Positions 36,487-45,394 of a DNA stretch of 64,000 bases are shown in pieces; the stretch's first letter is position 1; every line of letters begins with the position of its first letter. Under the pieces are notes generated by a model. That model had not been told where the DNA came from. It worked only from the letters and a program-made list of their open reading frames with translations, and made no database searches. The DNA comes from Bermanella sp049115935 (GTDB taxonomy: Bacteria; Pseudomonadota; Gammaproteobacteria; Pseudomonadales; Oceanobacteraceae), in NCBI GenBank assembly GCA_049115935.1, contig JAGDZK010000093.1, positions 34,323-98,322 of the forward strand, in the 5' to 3' direction. Position numbers and translations under genes: made by a program.

Positions 36487-37383
36487 ATGAAAACACCACG
36501 AGAGATTAAAAAACACTACAATTCTGGTGATAATATTACATCACTATTAAGAGATGAATTTAAAGAAAAAAGCAACACCCAAGATATAATTGAAATATCA
36601 TATGATATGCAAACTGGAAGTTATAGCGAAGCAATGCAAAAAAAAGAGATTGCATTAGCGAAAGGTCTCTATACAAAAGAAATATGTAACATAATTAAAT
36701 CCTTAGATCTCAAGCCCAACACAATACTTGAGGCCGGTGTTGGTGAAGCAACCACTCTCGGCGGTGTCATAAAAAACCTCAAAGATACTGATTTTTTTGG
36801 TTTTGATCTAAGCTGGTCAAGAATTGCATATGCAAGGAAATGGCTAAGTAGTATGAATATAAACAATGTAACTTTATGCTTAGGTGATCTATTTGATATT
36901 CCTTTTCAAAACAATTCTATTGATATTGTATATACATCACACTCAATTGAGCCAAATGGTGGGAATGAAGAGGCAATTATTAAGGAACTATACAGAGTAG
37001 CTAGAGATTATTTGATACTATTAGAGCCAGCTTACGAACTCTCAAATAATGAAATAAAAAAACGTATGGATCAGCATGGATACTGTAAAAATATAAGCAA
37101 CATATCAAAAGAGCTTGGATATAATGTGGTCAAGCATGAACTATTCCCTCACTCTGCAAATCCAATGAACCCAACAGCTATAACCATAATAAAAAAGGAG
37201 TATAAAGGGAGCATGCCAAGTTCAATACTAGCCTGCCCAAAATTCAAAACACCACTTGAAAAAATCAATGGTGCTTTATATAGCCATGAGGGATTATCTG
37301 TTTATCCGATTATCGACAACATACCTTGCCTAAAAATAAAGCACAGTATTTTTGCTAGTAAATATGAAGAATTTAAAGCTTAG
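36487..37383 (+). CDS. SAM-dependent methyltransferase with Trm112-like tail
   Basis: A 298-residue class I methyltransferase. Motif I is ILEAGVGEATTLGG (about 78-91), followed by FFGFDLSWSRIAYARKWL and LGDLFDIPFQNNSIDIVYTSHS. The C-terminal 60 residues (from about 240) look like a Trm112/zinc-ribbon segment, LACPKFKTPLEKING...SVYPIIDNIPCLK. The usual second Cys of the CPxC pair is Phe, so zinc binding is probably lost. It lies 11 bases after maf and is likely to act on the flagellar sugar or on flagellin. Its end overlaps the convergent methyltransferase gene by 11 bases. Confidence 0.78.
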   Translation: MKTPREIKKHYNSGDNITSLLRDEFKEKSNTQDIIEISYDMQTGSYSEAMQKKEIALAKGLYTKEICNIIKSLDLKPNTILEAGVGEATTLGGVIKNLKDTDFFGFDLSWSRIAYARKWLSSMNINNVTLCLGDLFDIPFQNNSIDIVYTSHSIEPNGGNEEAIIKELYRVARDYLILLEPAYELSNNEIKKRMDQHGYCKNISNISKELGYNVVKHELFPHSANPMNPTAITIIKKEYKGSMPSSILACPKFKTPLEKINGALYSHEGLSVYPIIDNIPCLKIKHSIFASKYEEFKA

Positions 37384-38086
37384 TTACGTCGTCAAAGTAG
37401 TCTGTGTATTTCTTTTGTAAAATAACATCCGACCATCGGTAATTAAATGGATTATCACAAAGATAACCAACCGACATAGATTTATCATAGTAAATATTTT
37501 CACTCACTATTTCGTACATACCGGTAGATAGAAATATCTGAAAGTGTGAACCAATAACTTTAAAATTGAACACTTCAGAATCAGTTATATGATGATTTCT
37601 ATTTTTTGTGAATTTATGAGGTTTAAAATCTCTAATAAATATAAATCCGCCATCCTTAATTGACTTATCAACATTGGAAATCGACTCAAGAATACTTTCT
37701 CTTGAAACCCAACTAAACACATCATCAATTATTGCCAAGTCAAATTTTTCATTATTACTATCGTCGTTAGATATTTCATTATCGCCGATAATACCGTGGT
37801 AAAGATCAATATTACTTCCATATAAGCTCATACCAAAATCTACTGCTTTTTTTGAAGCTTCAACACCTATACATTTACATCCTTTGTTAGTAGTTAGATA
37901 GTTAAGTAGATCGCCGTAATTGCAACCAAATTCGATTACGCTATTAAATTCTATATTGGACTTTAATAGAAAATCCAATATCGTTCTTTTATTTTCTCTT
38001 AGATCTGGAACCTTCTTTCCTTCAAAGTTTCGATCAAAAAAATCATCACCTTCTTTTTTTAGGTAGTAATCATCCTGAGTTTTCAT
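37373..38086 (-). CDS. SAM-dependent methyltransferase, last gene of the pse operon
   Basis: A 237-residue class I methyltransferase. The N-terminus, KKEGDDFFDRNFEG, matches that of another methyltransferase of this operon (SSSEGDSWFDRNK, start 46049). Motif I is VIEFGCNYGDLLNYL and motif II CIGVEASKKAV. The aspartate pair IIDDVFSW follows. Methylases of this sort are repeatedly found in pseudaminate clusters. It starts 1 base from the end of the upstream oxidoreductase gene and is the tenth and final gene of the operon. The substrate is presumably a nonulosonic acid derivative; this is inference. Confidence 0.78.
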   Translation of the reverse strand: MKTQDDYYLKKEGDDFFDRNFEGKKVPDLRENKRTILDFLLKSNIEFNSVIEFGCNYGDLLNYLTTNKGCKCIGVEASKKAVDFGMSLYGSNIDLYHGIIGDNEISNDDSNNEKFDLAIIDDVFSWVSRESILESISNVDKSIKDGGFIFIRDFKPHKFTKNRNHHITDSEVFNFKVIGSHFQIFLSTGMYEIVSENIYYDKSMSVGYLCDNPFNYRWSDVILQKKYTDYFDDVTKL

Positions 38087-38087
38087 T

Positions 38088-39389
38088 TTATATACCTTTA
38101 CTTAAAATAAATGAAATGGTCTTATCAATAACAGAAGGAACAAGCCTATTAATATTCTCCGGCCCTGCATTAACAAACGGAATATAGATATTACCCTTTA
38201 AATCATTAAACTCATCTTCATATTTTTTAGTAATCCTATCTAATGGATCTGAAGTTATCATACCTTTGAATTCAACTTTAAAATTAAAGTCGACATATTC
38301 CCCGTTTTCAATAATACCTAGCTCAATTAAACTAGAAACCCAAGATTTTCTCCATGTATCAACATCATAATCAAATTCATCAGCTGGGAAAATAAATTCT
38401 ACTTGAAGTAAATTATTCCTCTCATTTCTCAACAAACCAGGAAATGAGATTCTATTAATCTTATGATTTGGGTCGCCTACGAGAATTTCATGAAAACTAT
38501 CTGGTAATTCATAATTAAATCGAAAGCTTCCAAGTGCCAACTTCTGAGGAACGCCTTTTGGAAGATCCATACCATATAAAGAAGCCAGCCCTATAAAAGG
38601 TGCGCACCAGAAATAATGAGAAGAGGTGTAACTTACTCCTAAAGCCTCAACGCTTTCACATTGATATGCATCATTTAACTTAATATTGATATCTTTGCAC
38701 CCTAAAAAAATATCACAATATTGTTTATCTATAGACTCGTAAAGGCCTTCAATAAAACCAAAGAAACCAGAATGTTTTGGGTAAATAACAGTTTGCTCTT
38801 GATTGCGCATTTTATTATGAAACTTGGTCGATTCAGAATTACCATCGGATGTTTTTTCTAATTTAGGAAAAAACCACGGATAGACCATATCAAACATCCT
38901 GGACTTAGAACCGCCTTCTTTCAGCGACCTAACCTCAGAGGGGTAAGAATATAAAATTGTATTTTTACAGTATTCGCTATAATCAACACCATAGACGTTG
39001 GCAAGATTATCACTTGTTATTACATCACCCACATTATCAAAATCTTTCAAGCTAAGTTTATTTTTAAGATTTACAGGCCAATCTTCAATATCAGCATTAT
39101 ATTTAAATACACTGCCATCTAAAGCGATTCCTCTCCTAAGAGTATGCTGAATATACTCGGGCATAACTTTTTTAAACAAACTGGAAGTGATTTTAGATCG
39201 TGACTCATCAAGCGCATGATAACCTGTATCAAATATATCGCCTAAGTCATTCTTAAACGAAGCATTCCCACCTCCAATATGGTCACTTTTTTCTAGAATG
39301 CAGCATTTAATTCCATAACTGGATAAAGTATAGGCCGCCACTAAACCCGATAAGCCTGCACCAAAAATAATTACGTCATATTTATTCAT
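38088..39389 (-). CDS. FAD-dependent oxidoreductase (amine-oxidase-like)
   Basis: A 433-residue protein. The Rossmann FAD site FGAGLSGLVAAYTLSSYG begins at about residue 9, followed by LEKSDHIGGGNAS. The C-terminal FVNAGPENINRLVPSVIDK closes the FAD fold. The overall pattern is of the protoporphyrinogen oxidase/UDP-galactopyranose mutase-like superfamily. No role in standard pseudaminic acid synthesis is known, so it may modify the sugar further (oxidation or ring change). It lies 26 bases after pseI in the operon. Confidence 0.72.
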   Translation of the reverse strand: MNKYDVIIFGAGLSGLVAAYTLSSYGIKCCILEKSDHIGGGNASFKNDLGDIFDTGYHALDESRSKITSSLFKKVMPEYIQHTLRRGIALDGSVFKYNADIEDWPVNLKNKLSLKDFDNVGDVITSDNLANVYGVDYSEYCKNTILYSYPSEVRSLKEGGSKSRMFDMVYPWFFPKLEKTSDGNSESTKFHNKMRNQEQTVIYPKHSGFFGFIEGLYESIDKQYCDIFLGCKDINIKLNDAYQCESVEALGVSYTSSHYFWCAPFIGLASLYGMDLPKGVPQKLALGSFRFNYELPDSFHEILVGDPNHKINRISFPGLLRNERNNLLQVEFIFPADEFDYDVDTWRKSWVSSLIELGIIENGEYVDFNFKVEFKGMITSDPLDRITKKYEDEFNDLKGNIYIPFVNAGPENINRLVPSVIDKTISFILSKGI

Positions 39390-39415
39390 AACACTTATTC
39401 ATCCGTTGAAACAAA

Positions 39416-40456
39416 TTATTTTTCAAAACAGTTAAACTGGACAGAGTCTCCAAAATTAATATCTTTTGATAAAGTTTTTCCAATGATTTCAGAGTAATAT
39501 TTAGGTGCTATACCAAAGCCAGGTCTAATGCTCTTAATATCATCAACTGTAATAGTATGACCTTTATTTAAGTTATTTATAAAATAAAGCGACCTTCTAA
39601 ATTTTATATTGCCAGCTTCTGATTCCTTCAAATCATAGCCCGGCTTACCAAGTGACAACCAAGTATTATGAGCATCAACACATAATTTTTTTAATTCATC
39701 AGGCTCTATTGAAAAAGCACTATCAGGCCCGCCGTCACTTCGGTTTAGCGTAAAGTGCTTTTCTATAAAGCTTGCTCCTAGGGCAACAGCAGCAATAGAG
39801 GTATTTGTACCAAGTGTATGGTCAGATAAACCAGTCAGAGTTTTAAACTTGGATTTTAAATCTGCTATTGTTGTTAAATTAGATTGATCTATCGGTGCTG
39901 GATATGAACTAATACAATGCAATAACATCAGGTCATTGCATCCAGCGTCTCTGGCTACTTCAACTGCTTCGCTGATTTCAGCTAAATTTGCCATTCCCGT
40001 TGATATAATCAGTGGTTTTTTAGTAGATGCCGCATATTTTATTAGGGGCAAATCTATTACTTCAAATGATGCAATTTTATATGCAGGTGCATTTAAAGAC
40101 TCTAACAGATCAATAGCCGTTTCATCGAAAGGCGTGCTAAAGCAGGTTAAATTTATTGACCTTGCATGATCAAATAAATCTTTATGCCACTCAAAAGGCG
40201 TCTCAGCCCACTTATAAAGGTCATATAATGTATAACCGTCCCACAAACCTCCTTTAACTTTAAAATCTTCAGATTGGCTATTGATCGTTATCGTATCTGC
40301 TGTATAGGTCTGTAATTTTACAGCATTTGCTCCACATTTTTTTGCACTGGACATAATCTTCTTTGCCCGATCAATCGAACCATTATGATTACCTGATACT
40401 TCGGCGACAATGTAGGGAGAACAATGATTACCTATCTCAACGCCATCAATTTTCAT
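39416..40456 (-). CDS. pseI: Pseudaminic acid synthase-type enzyme
   Basis: A 346-residue NeuB-family synthase. It has the N-terminal IVAEVSGNHNGSIDRAKKI, TGLSDHTLG near residue 218, SFIEKHFTL and the PseI-type RSDGGPDSAFSIEP (about 243-256). A C-terminal SAF (antifreeze-like) domain begins near 285. PseI condenses the free 6-deoxy-sugar with phosphoenolpyruvate to give the nine-carbon acid. The GGPDSAFS motif favours PseI over NeuB or LegI, but a related nonulosonate is possible. Its start overlaps the HAD-Nudix gene by 4 bases (ATGA), so translation is coupled. Confidence 0.88.
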   Translation of the reverse strand: MKIDGVEIGNHCSPYIVAEVSGNHNGSIDRAKKIMSSAKKCGANAVKLQTYTADTITINSQSEDFKVKGGLWDGYTLYDLYKWAETPFEWHKDLFDHARSINLTCFSTPFDETAIDLLESLNAPAYKIASFEVIDLPLIKYAASTKKPLIISTGMANLAEISEAVEVARDAGCNDLMLLHCISSYPAPIDQSNLTTIADLKSKFKTLTGLSDHTLGTNTSIAAVALGASFIEKHFTLNRSDGGPDSAFSIEPDELKKLCVDAHNTWLSLGKPGYDLKESEAGNIKFRRSLYFINNLNKGHTITVDDIKSIRPGFGIAPKYYSEIIGKTLSKDINFGDSVQFNCFEK

Positions 40457-41679
40457 ACGCCCTCCATCAATGAAGTAATAAATGCTGCCGAACCTGCAAT
40501 AGGTAATGATGTATTTCTTTTAATATCAATCCACATAAAATGATTAGTTTCTTGTGAAGACATACTTGATACATCAAAACGGTTATTATCTGAAGAAAGT
40601 AAAATATCAATAACATTATGAGTATGATCATAAATAACACTCACCTCTTCTTTCCACTCAAGATCGATATTACTCGAACTTTCTTCTAACCATTCAGTTT
40701 TAAGCTGCTCAATATAATCTAGTACAGCAAGCGAACCGGAGGGTATAAGATCCCAACAACCTGTATTTTGATAATTAACAGAGGATCTCTCAGCACACAA
40801 AAAATAACCTCTGTTATCGCTCACTAGACCTGTAACAGCCAATAGTGGAGGTGTTATACCAACTCTAAAATTTTTATAGTTACTTCTGTAAACACTAATC
40901 GTATTATTTACTAGTATATCTTGTGGATTAACATGATATGTCACATCACAATAGGATCCATTAGCTTCTAATAAAGCCCATTCATTTTCATCTAATATCG
41001 AATATTTTTCAGAAACAATACCAATTTCAAAAAAATTTAAATTATTAAACCTTCCTAAAAATGAATAATTATTTTCAATCGATTGAAGTAATATATTTTT
41101 TATATTATTTTTTGTATATTCATCATATTTAATCACCCTACATCCAGCTGCCAAGCCTGAAGCAATACCATTATTACTATCATCAATCAAAATTGCAGTA
41201 TCCCATCCTGAATATTTAAGGCAGGTATTAATAATTCCTGGATTAGGTTTAGCCTTTTCAACCTTGTCTCCTCCGATCACTGTATTAAAAATATCATCTA
41301 TTCCATGATTAATAAGAACCCTTTCAATTAAATGGGTATCGCAACCAGATGCTATAGACATTTCTATACCTTTAGATTTAACAAACATAATAAGATCTAA
41401 AATAGGTGATTCGATTACCATATCGTTATAAATGTCCAACAACCGACTATTATAAAAAACTTCAATTTCATCGGTAATACTACTTATAGAATATTTATTA
41501 CTAATAAACTCCGATATCTCATGAATATTTTTACCATTCAGTTCTTTGAAGTCTAAGTCAACATCAATTAACTTATTTCTCTCATTGAATTGATTGCAGA
41601 CAAGTACATATAGATCTAATAGCTTATTTAGACTTTCAACAAGAACCCCATCAAAATCAAATACTATTCCTAATCTCAT
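40453..41679 (-). CDS. HAD phosphatase-Nudix-like fusion protein
   Basis: A 408-residue fusion. Residues 1-200 are a HAD hydrolase: DFDGVLVES (motif I, Asp 8 and 10), IASGCD near 109-114, KAKPNPGII, and DDSNNGIASGLAAG (motif IV). Residues about 285-408 resemble a Nudix fold: LLAVTGLVSDNRGYFLCAER and GCWDLIPSG, then T328-E329-W-L-E332-E333 in place of the REUxEE box, with Arg changed to Thr. The HAD part could remove a sugar or nine-carbon acid phosphate; the Nudix-like part may cleave or bind a nucleotide sugar. It sits directly before pseI, where a UDP-sugar hydrolase (PseG) would be expected. The function is inference. Confidence 0.75.
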   Translation of the reverse strand: MRLGIVFDFDGVLVESLNKLLDLYVLVCNQFNERNKLIDVDLDFKELNGKNIHEISEFISNKYSISSITDEIEVFYNSRLLDIYNDMVIESPILDLIMFVKSKGIEMSIASGCDTHLIERVLINHGIDDIFNTVIGGDKVEKAKPNPGIINTCLKYSGWDTAILIDDSNNGIASGLAAGCRVIKYDEYTKNNIKNILLQSIENNYSFLGRFNNLNFFEIGIVSEKYSILDENEWALLEANGSYCDVTYHVNPQDILVNNTISVYRSNYKNFRVGITPPLLAVTGLVSDNRGYFLCAERSSVNYQNTGCWDLIPSGSLAVLDYIEQLKTEWLEESSSNIDLEWKEEVSVIYDHTHNVIDILLSSDNNRFDVSSMSSQETNHFMWIDIKRNTSLPIAGSAAFITSLMEGV

Positions 41680-41683
41680 TCAA

Positions 41684-42502
41684 CTACTTCTTTATAACAA
41701 GTAATTTATTTTGCCCAAACTCACCAAACTTATTAATATCCTCAATACTCAACGACAACAATAATTTTGTAATGGATATCATAATTTCACTATCGTATTC
41801 AACCTCGCCATTATGTAACATTGGAACCAATACATACTGGGCAATATCATGTAGACTTGAAAAATTTATAGTTTCAATAATTTCACATCCAACATGGACT
41901 AAGTAATCGACTAATTCTTTATTATCAAAGAAATTATTAAACTCAGCCACATTTCTACTTTCAAGACCAACAGAATTTCTTAATTTGTTTTGAGATGCAT
42001 GATTATCCCTAAAATTTTCAATCATAAAAACATAGCCATTATCAACTACTGATTTAAGAATGTTATCTATTGCTTCTTTTTGTAGATCAAAGTCAGGTAA
42101 GTTAATCAAACATCTGCAAGAATAAACTAGATCAAACTTCTTATCTTTAGAAATATCAAGAACATCACCAACATAAAAATTAAGCCTACTTTGAACTTCG
42201 CTTTCTAAATTAGATTTATTTGAATTAGCACTTTCTATCATTTCAGGAATATAATCAAAGGCATCAACAACATGGTCCAATTCAGAAGCAATTGATATTG
42301 CGTTATACCCATTACCACAACCAACTTCTAAAATACTAATACTATCTTTAAAGTATTTTGATATCGCGTCGATTAAAATCTTAATTTCTAGCTGCTTAAT
42401 ATTAGATGACTTAGTGGTAGCTCTTAAAGATTCGCCATATTTATCAGCCCAATCGTTCCAATGGTTTTTAATTAGACTTAATTTCTCATCTTTTTTTCCC
42501 AT
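41684..42502 (-). CDS. SAM-dependent methyltransferase in the pse operon
   Basis: A 272-residue class I methyltransferase: LIKNHWNDWADKYGESLRAT at the N-terminus, motif I ILEVGCGNGYNAISIA, VDAFDYIPEMIESA, DVLDISKDKKFDLVYSCRCL. The C-terminal 90 residues are helical and not conserved with the other methyltransferases here. It lies 3 bases downstream of the aminotransferase gene and 4 bases before the HAD-Nudix gene in one operon. It probably O- or N-methylates a sugar intermediate or the finished nonulosonate; which one cannot be told. Confidence 0.8.
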   Translation of the reverse strand: MGKKDEKLSLIKNHWNDWADKYGESLRATTKSSNIKQLEIKILIDAISKYFKDSISILEVGCGNGYNAISIASELDHVVDAFDYIPEMIESANSNKSNLESEVQSRLNFYVGDVLDISKDKKFDLVYSCRCLINLPDFDLQKEAIDNILKSVVDNGYVFMIENFRDNHASQNKLRNSVGLESRNVAEFNNFFDNKELVDYLVHVGCEIIETINFSSLHDIAQYVLVPMLHNGEVEYDSEIMISITKLLLSLSIEDINKFGEFGQNKLLVIKK

Positions 42503-42505
42503 AAA

Positions 42506-43777
42506 TCATCTCACTTTAAAAACAGGCTTAATTGGATCTCCAGAAAGAAGACCATTCAAGTTATTAATCCGTATACCTTCAGTTAATAAACTAAAGGTTT
42601 TATCATAGGCCGATAAAATTTTAATAATACTCTGTGTATTTGTTGAGTAAGACATATTATGACTGCCAATCGTCAGCACACCATTCTTCGCTAAATTCTC
42701 AATTATTATCGATTTAATCAATAAATCATCAGTATGGTTAATTGAAAAAACTTTCCAGCTTTCATGTCCAATTAAGTTAAAAAAATCGATATCATATTTT
42801 AATTTCAAAATATCAATACCATCTGTCAACATCTTACCCATTTCATAAAAGTGCTCAGTTACCGGTAAATTTATATATTTATCAAGAACACAACTCGCTG
42901 CAGCCAGGGATAATGTCTCGCCACCAAATGTTCCTGAAAAGAAAATTTTATCCATATATTCCATGATATCTTTTCTACCAACTATGGCAGAAACAGGCAT
43001 ACCATTTGCCATACCCTTCCCAAATGTAGATAGATCCGGTGTTACTCCAAATAGTGCTTGTGCTCCTCCTTTATGTAATCGAAACCCAGTAATCATTTCA
43101 TCAAATATAAGAATGGCTCCATATTTATTACACAGATCTCTCACACCAGTTAAAAACTCCTCACTTGGGTAAATAGCAGCCATGGGCTCTAAAATCACAG
43201 AACCTATGTCTGAATAACATGTAAATAGGTTTTCAAGAGATTCTAAATCATTATAATTAAATGTGACTGATAGGTCCGAAACCACTTTTGGCACACCCAA
43301 ATTCCGAGCCGTTATACCAATATACCAGTCTTGCCATCCATGATAACCACATATGGCGACTCTATTTTTATTGGTATATGCTCTTGCTAATCTAACTGCT
43401 GCAGAGGTGACATCTGTACCATTTTTTCCAAATCGAACCATTTCCGCAGATGGTATAATTTCAATTATTTTTTCAGCTACCTCACATTCCAATCTATGTG
43501 GCAGTGAAAAATTTATGCCATTTTTTAATTGTTTTTTGATCGCAGAATCGACATCATCATCACAATAGCCAATAGATACGCTTAACAATCCATTTACTTG
43601 ATCAATATATTCATTACCATCTACATCCCAAACTTTATCCCCTTTACCTTTCTCTAAAAATAATGGGGCACCGCCTTTGGGAATTGAGTAATGCGACTTA
43701 CTAAATGTTTGTGAAGCCACTGGAATAGATTTTATAGCCCTATCGAATAGATTTAATGAATTCTTGTAATTCATCAT
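42506..43777 (-). CDS. Class III PLP aminotransferase (glutamate-1-semialdehyde aminomutase-like)
   Basis: A 423-residue fold-type I PLP enzyme. It has GGAPLFLEKGKGDKVWDVDG near the start, NGTDVTSAAVRLARAYT (phosphate loop), LIFDEMITGFRLHKGG and the catalytic lysine in TFGKGMANGMP. Its family includes glutamate-1-semialdehyde aminomutase, but it is clustered with sugar genes, and related members occur in nonulosonate clusters of marine bacteria. It may add an amino group to a sugar aldehyde or ketone besides the one added by PseC. It overlaps the cytidylyltransferase gene by 4 bases. Confidence 0.8.
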   Translation of the reverse strand: MMNYKNSLNLFDRAIKSIPVASQTFSKSHYSIPKGGAPLFLEKGKGDKVWDVDGNEYIDQVNGLLSVSIGYCDDDVDSAIKKQLKNGINFSLPHRLECEVAEKIIEIIPSAEMVRFGKNGTDVTSAAVRLARAYTNKNRVAICGYHGWQDWYIGITARNLGVPKVVSDLSVTFNYNDLESLENLFTCYSDIGSVILEPMAAIYPSEEFLTGVRDLCNKYGAILIFDEMITGFRLHKGGAQALFGVTPDLSTFGKGMANGMPVSAIVGRKDIMEYMDKIFFSGTFGGETLSLAAASCVLDKYINLPVTEHFYEMGKMLTDGIDILKLKYDIDFFNLIGHESWKVFSINHTDDLLIKSIIIENLAKNGVLTIGSHNMSYSTNTQSIIKILSAYDKTFSLLTEGIRINNLNGLLSGDPIKPVFKVR

Positions 43778-44523
43778 TCAGACTCCAAAGATTTCAACAA
43801 ACCCTCATTTCTTAATATACCCTGATTTAAGTTAATTAAACTGGGTTCTAATTTCAAAAGCTGTCTTATTTCGTCATTTCTAAACGGTTTATCAAAGTAC
43901 AACTTTTCATATATAGCATTTACAAAATCGAAATCTTCTTTATGATCGACCGTCCATCGCAATGAAGATTCATCTCCATTTATATTTTTATAATTCTCTA
44001 TATGATAACGATCTGGATTCTGATAACAAAAATAGGTTACATGCTCTTTTTCGTATTCTTTTTTTGCCCTTAATCCAATATCCTGTAAACATTTTTTAGC
44101 TATTACCTCTACATCTAACCCATCCGGAAAAGTAGGCGGGAGTACATTTGAAGTGTAATCAGCATTTGTATTTAAGTGTTTATTAATTGTAGCGTCTATG
44201 ACTTCCCAATCAATCAAAGGGCAGTCTCCTGTAAGTCTTACTACATGATCACAAGAATATATTTTAAGAGCATCAATATATCGAGATAAGACATTATTAA
44301 GATCTCCTCTGAACACCTTACATCCAATTAGCTCACAATACTCTACTATTTCATTGTCAGAGCTATCCGTACTTGTCAAAATTATTATTTCATTAATTAA
44401 TTTTGACAAACGAATTCTTTCTATTTGACGATAAATCATTGGCTTGCCAATAAGTGGCATAAGCACTTTACCTGGCAACCTAGTTGAACTCATTCTTGCC
44501 TGCAAAAAAACATTAATTTTCAT
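43774..44523 (-). CDS. SpsF-like cytidylyltransferase, probable CMP-nonulosonate synthetase
   Basis: A 249-residue nucleotidyltransferase: N-terminal QARMSSTRLPGKVLMPLIGK (CTP-binding signature), LTGDCPLIDWEVID with the metal Asp, and RWTVDHKEDFDFV near residue 188. The family (SpsF, glycosyltransferase-like) stands in for PseF in many Pse gene sets. It would activate the nine-carbon acid as CMP-sugar for Maf. It overlaps the aldo/keto reductase gene by 11 bases upstream and the aminotransferase gene by 4 bases downstream. Confidence 0.8.
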   Translation of the reverse strand: MKINVFLQARMSSTRLPGKVLMPLIGKPMIYRQIERIRLSKLINEIIILTSTDSSDNEIVEYCELIGCKVFRGDLNNVLSRYIDALKIYSCDHVVRLTGDCPLIDWEVIDATINKHLNTNADYTSNVLPPTFPDGLDVEVIAKKCLQDIGLRAKKEYEKEHVTYFCYQNPDRYHIENYKNINGDESSLRWTVDHKEDFDFVNAIYEKLYFDKPFRNDEIRQLLKLEPSLINLNQGILRNEGLLKSLESE

Positions 44524-45394
44524 AATTCCAATTCGCAGGATTAATTATATTTTCATCCTCAATCGATAAATGCCTTACATCGATATCTATTATATTTTCT
44601 GACATCCCTTCAAGACCTTTAATTAATTCACTAGCTTGATGCTCGCTATCCAAACCAATTAGAACCTTATCAACCCAAGTTTTATTAAATGCATAGGACA
44701 AACATAATTCATATATATTAAAATTATTCTTGTAGGCCATTTCTTTAATATCATTAATATATGGAATAACCTTTCTTAATTCCTGTGGTATTTTTCTTTC
44801 AACCATTAGTAATAACCCCTGAAGAAAAATACTTCTTACATGAACCTCTATATCCTTAGTTGAACCAATAAACTCTTCACAATCGAAACGCTGATCAAGA
44901 ATATTCAACGGTATTTGAACCAAATCAATATTCATATTTTCTTTGTATTGGTAATACTGATTAGGACTGTAAACACTTACTCCAATTTTTACACCTTTAT
45001 TCCTGATACTCTCAAGTTTGAATAACACTTCGTCAAAATCAGCATGCCGAATATCATTAGTATCATGAATCATAATCCCATATAAATTACTACCAAATAA
45101 CTCGCAGGTTCTATCAATCTCTTTTAAAACATCCATAACGCGATTATTTTTCAAAGATAATGTTTTACTGATCACTCTATTTTTAGATGTTATTAACTTA
45201 GACAAAATATATTGTGACGAACCATACGCTGGCGATGTATCTAAGGTTAAATCCATAAAGTCAAATATATTTATAATTCTTCCAGCTTCTATTTCAGATA
45301 CTTTTATTCCATTATTAATACCATAATCAAGACCAAACTGAACCGTCCCCAACTCAATTTTACTAATTAATGATTTAGTATCTAGGTTTTTCAC
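44513..45394 (-). CDS. Aldo/keto reductase in the pse operon
   Basis: A 293-residue aldo/keto reductase of the short sugar-operon type: ELGTVQFGLDYGINN at the N-terminus, LDTSPAYGSSQYILSKLI with the catalytic Tyr (about 58), IMIHDTNDIRHAD, IGVSVYSPNQYYQY and LIGLDSEHQASELIKGL near the end. The reaction is NAD(P)H-dependent reduction of a sugar or an aldehyde; the substrate is unknown. It is encoded between a methyltransferase and the cytidylyltransferase, overlapping both (20 and 11 bases). Members of this family occur in variant pseudaminate clusters but not in the classic six-step pathway. Confidence 0.8.
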   Translation of the reverse strand: MKNLDTKSLISKIELGTVQFGLDYGINNGIKVSEIEAGRIINIFDFMDLTLDTSPAYGSSQYILSKLITSKNRVISKTLSLKNNRVMDVLKEIDRTCELFGSNLYGIMIHDTNDIRHADFDEVLFKLESIRNKGVKIGVSVYSPNQYYQYKENMNIDLVQIPLNILDQRFDCEEFIGSTKDIEVHVRSIFLQGLLLMVERKIPQELRKVIPYINDIKEMAYKNNFNIYELCLSYAFNKTWVDKVLIGLDSEHQASELIKGLEGMSENIIDIDVRHLSIEDENIINPANWNYEN

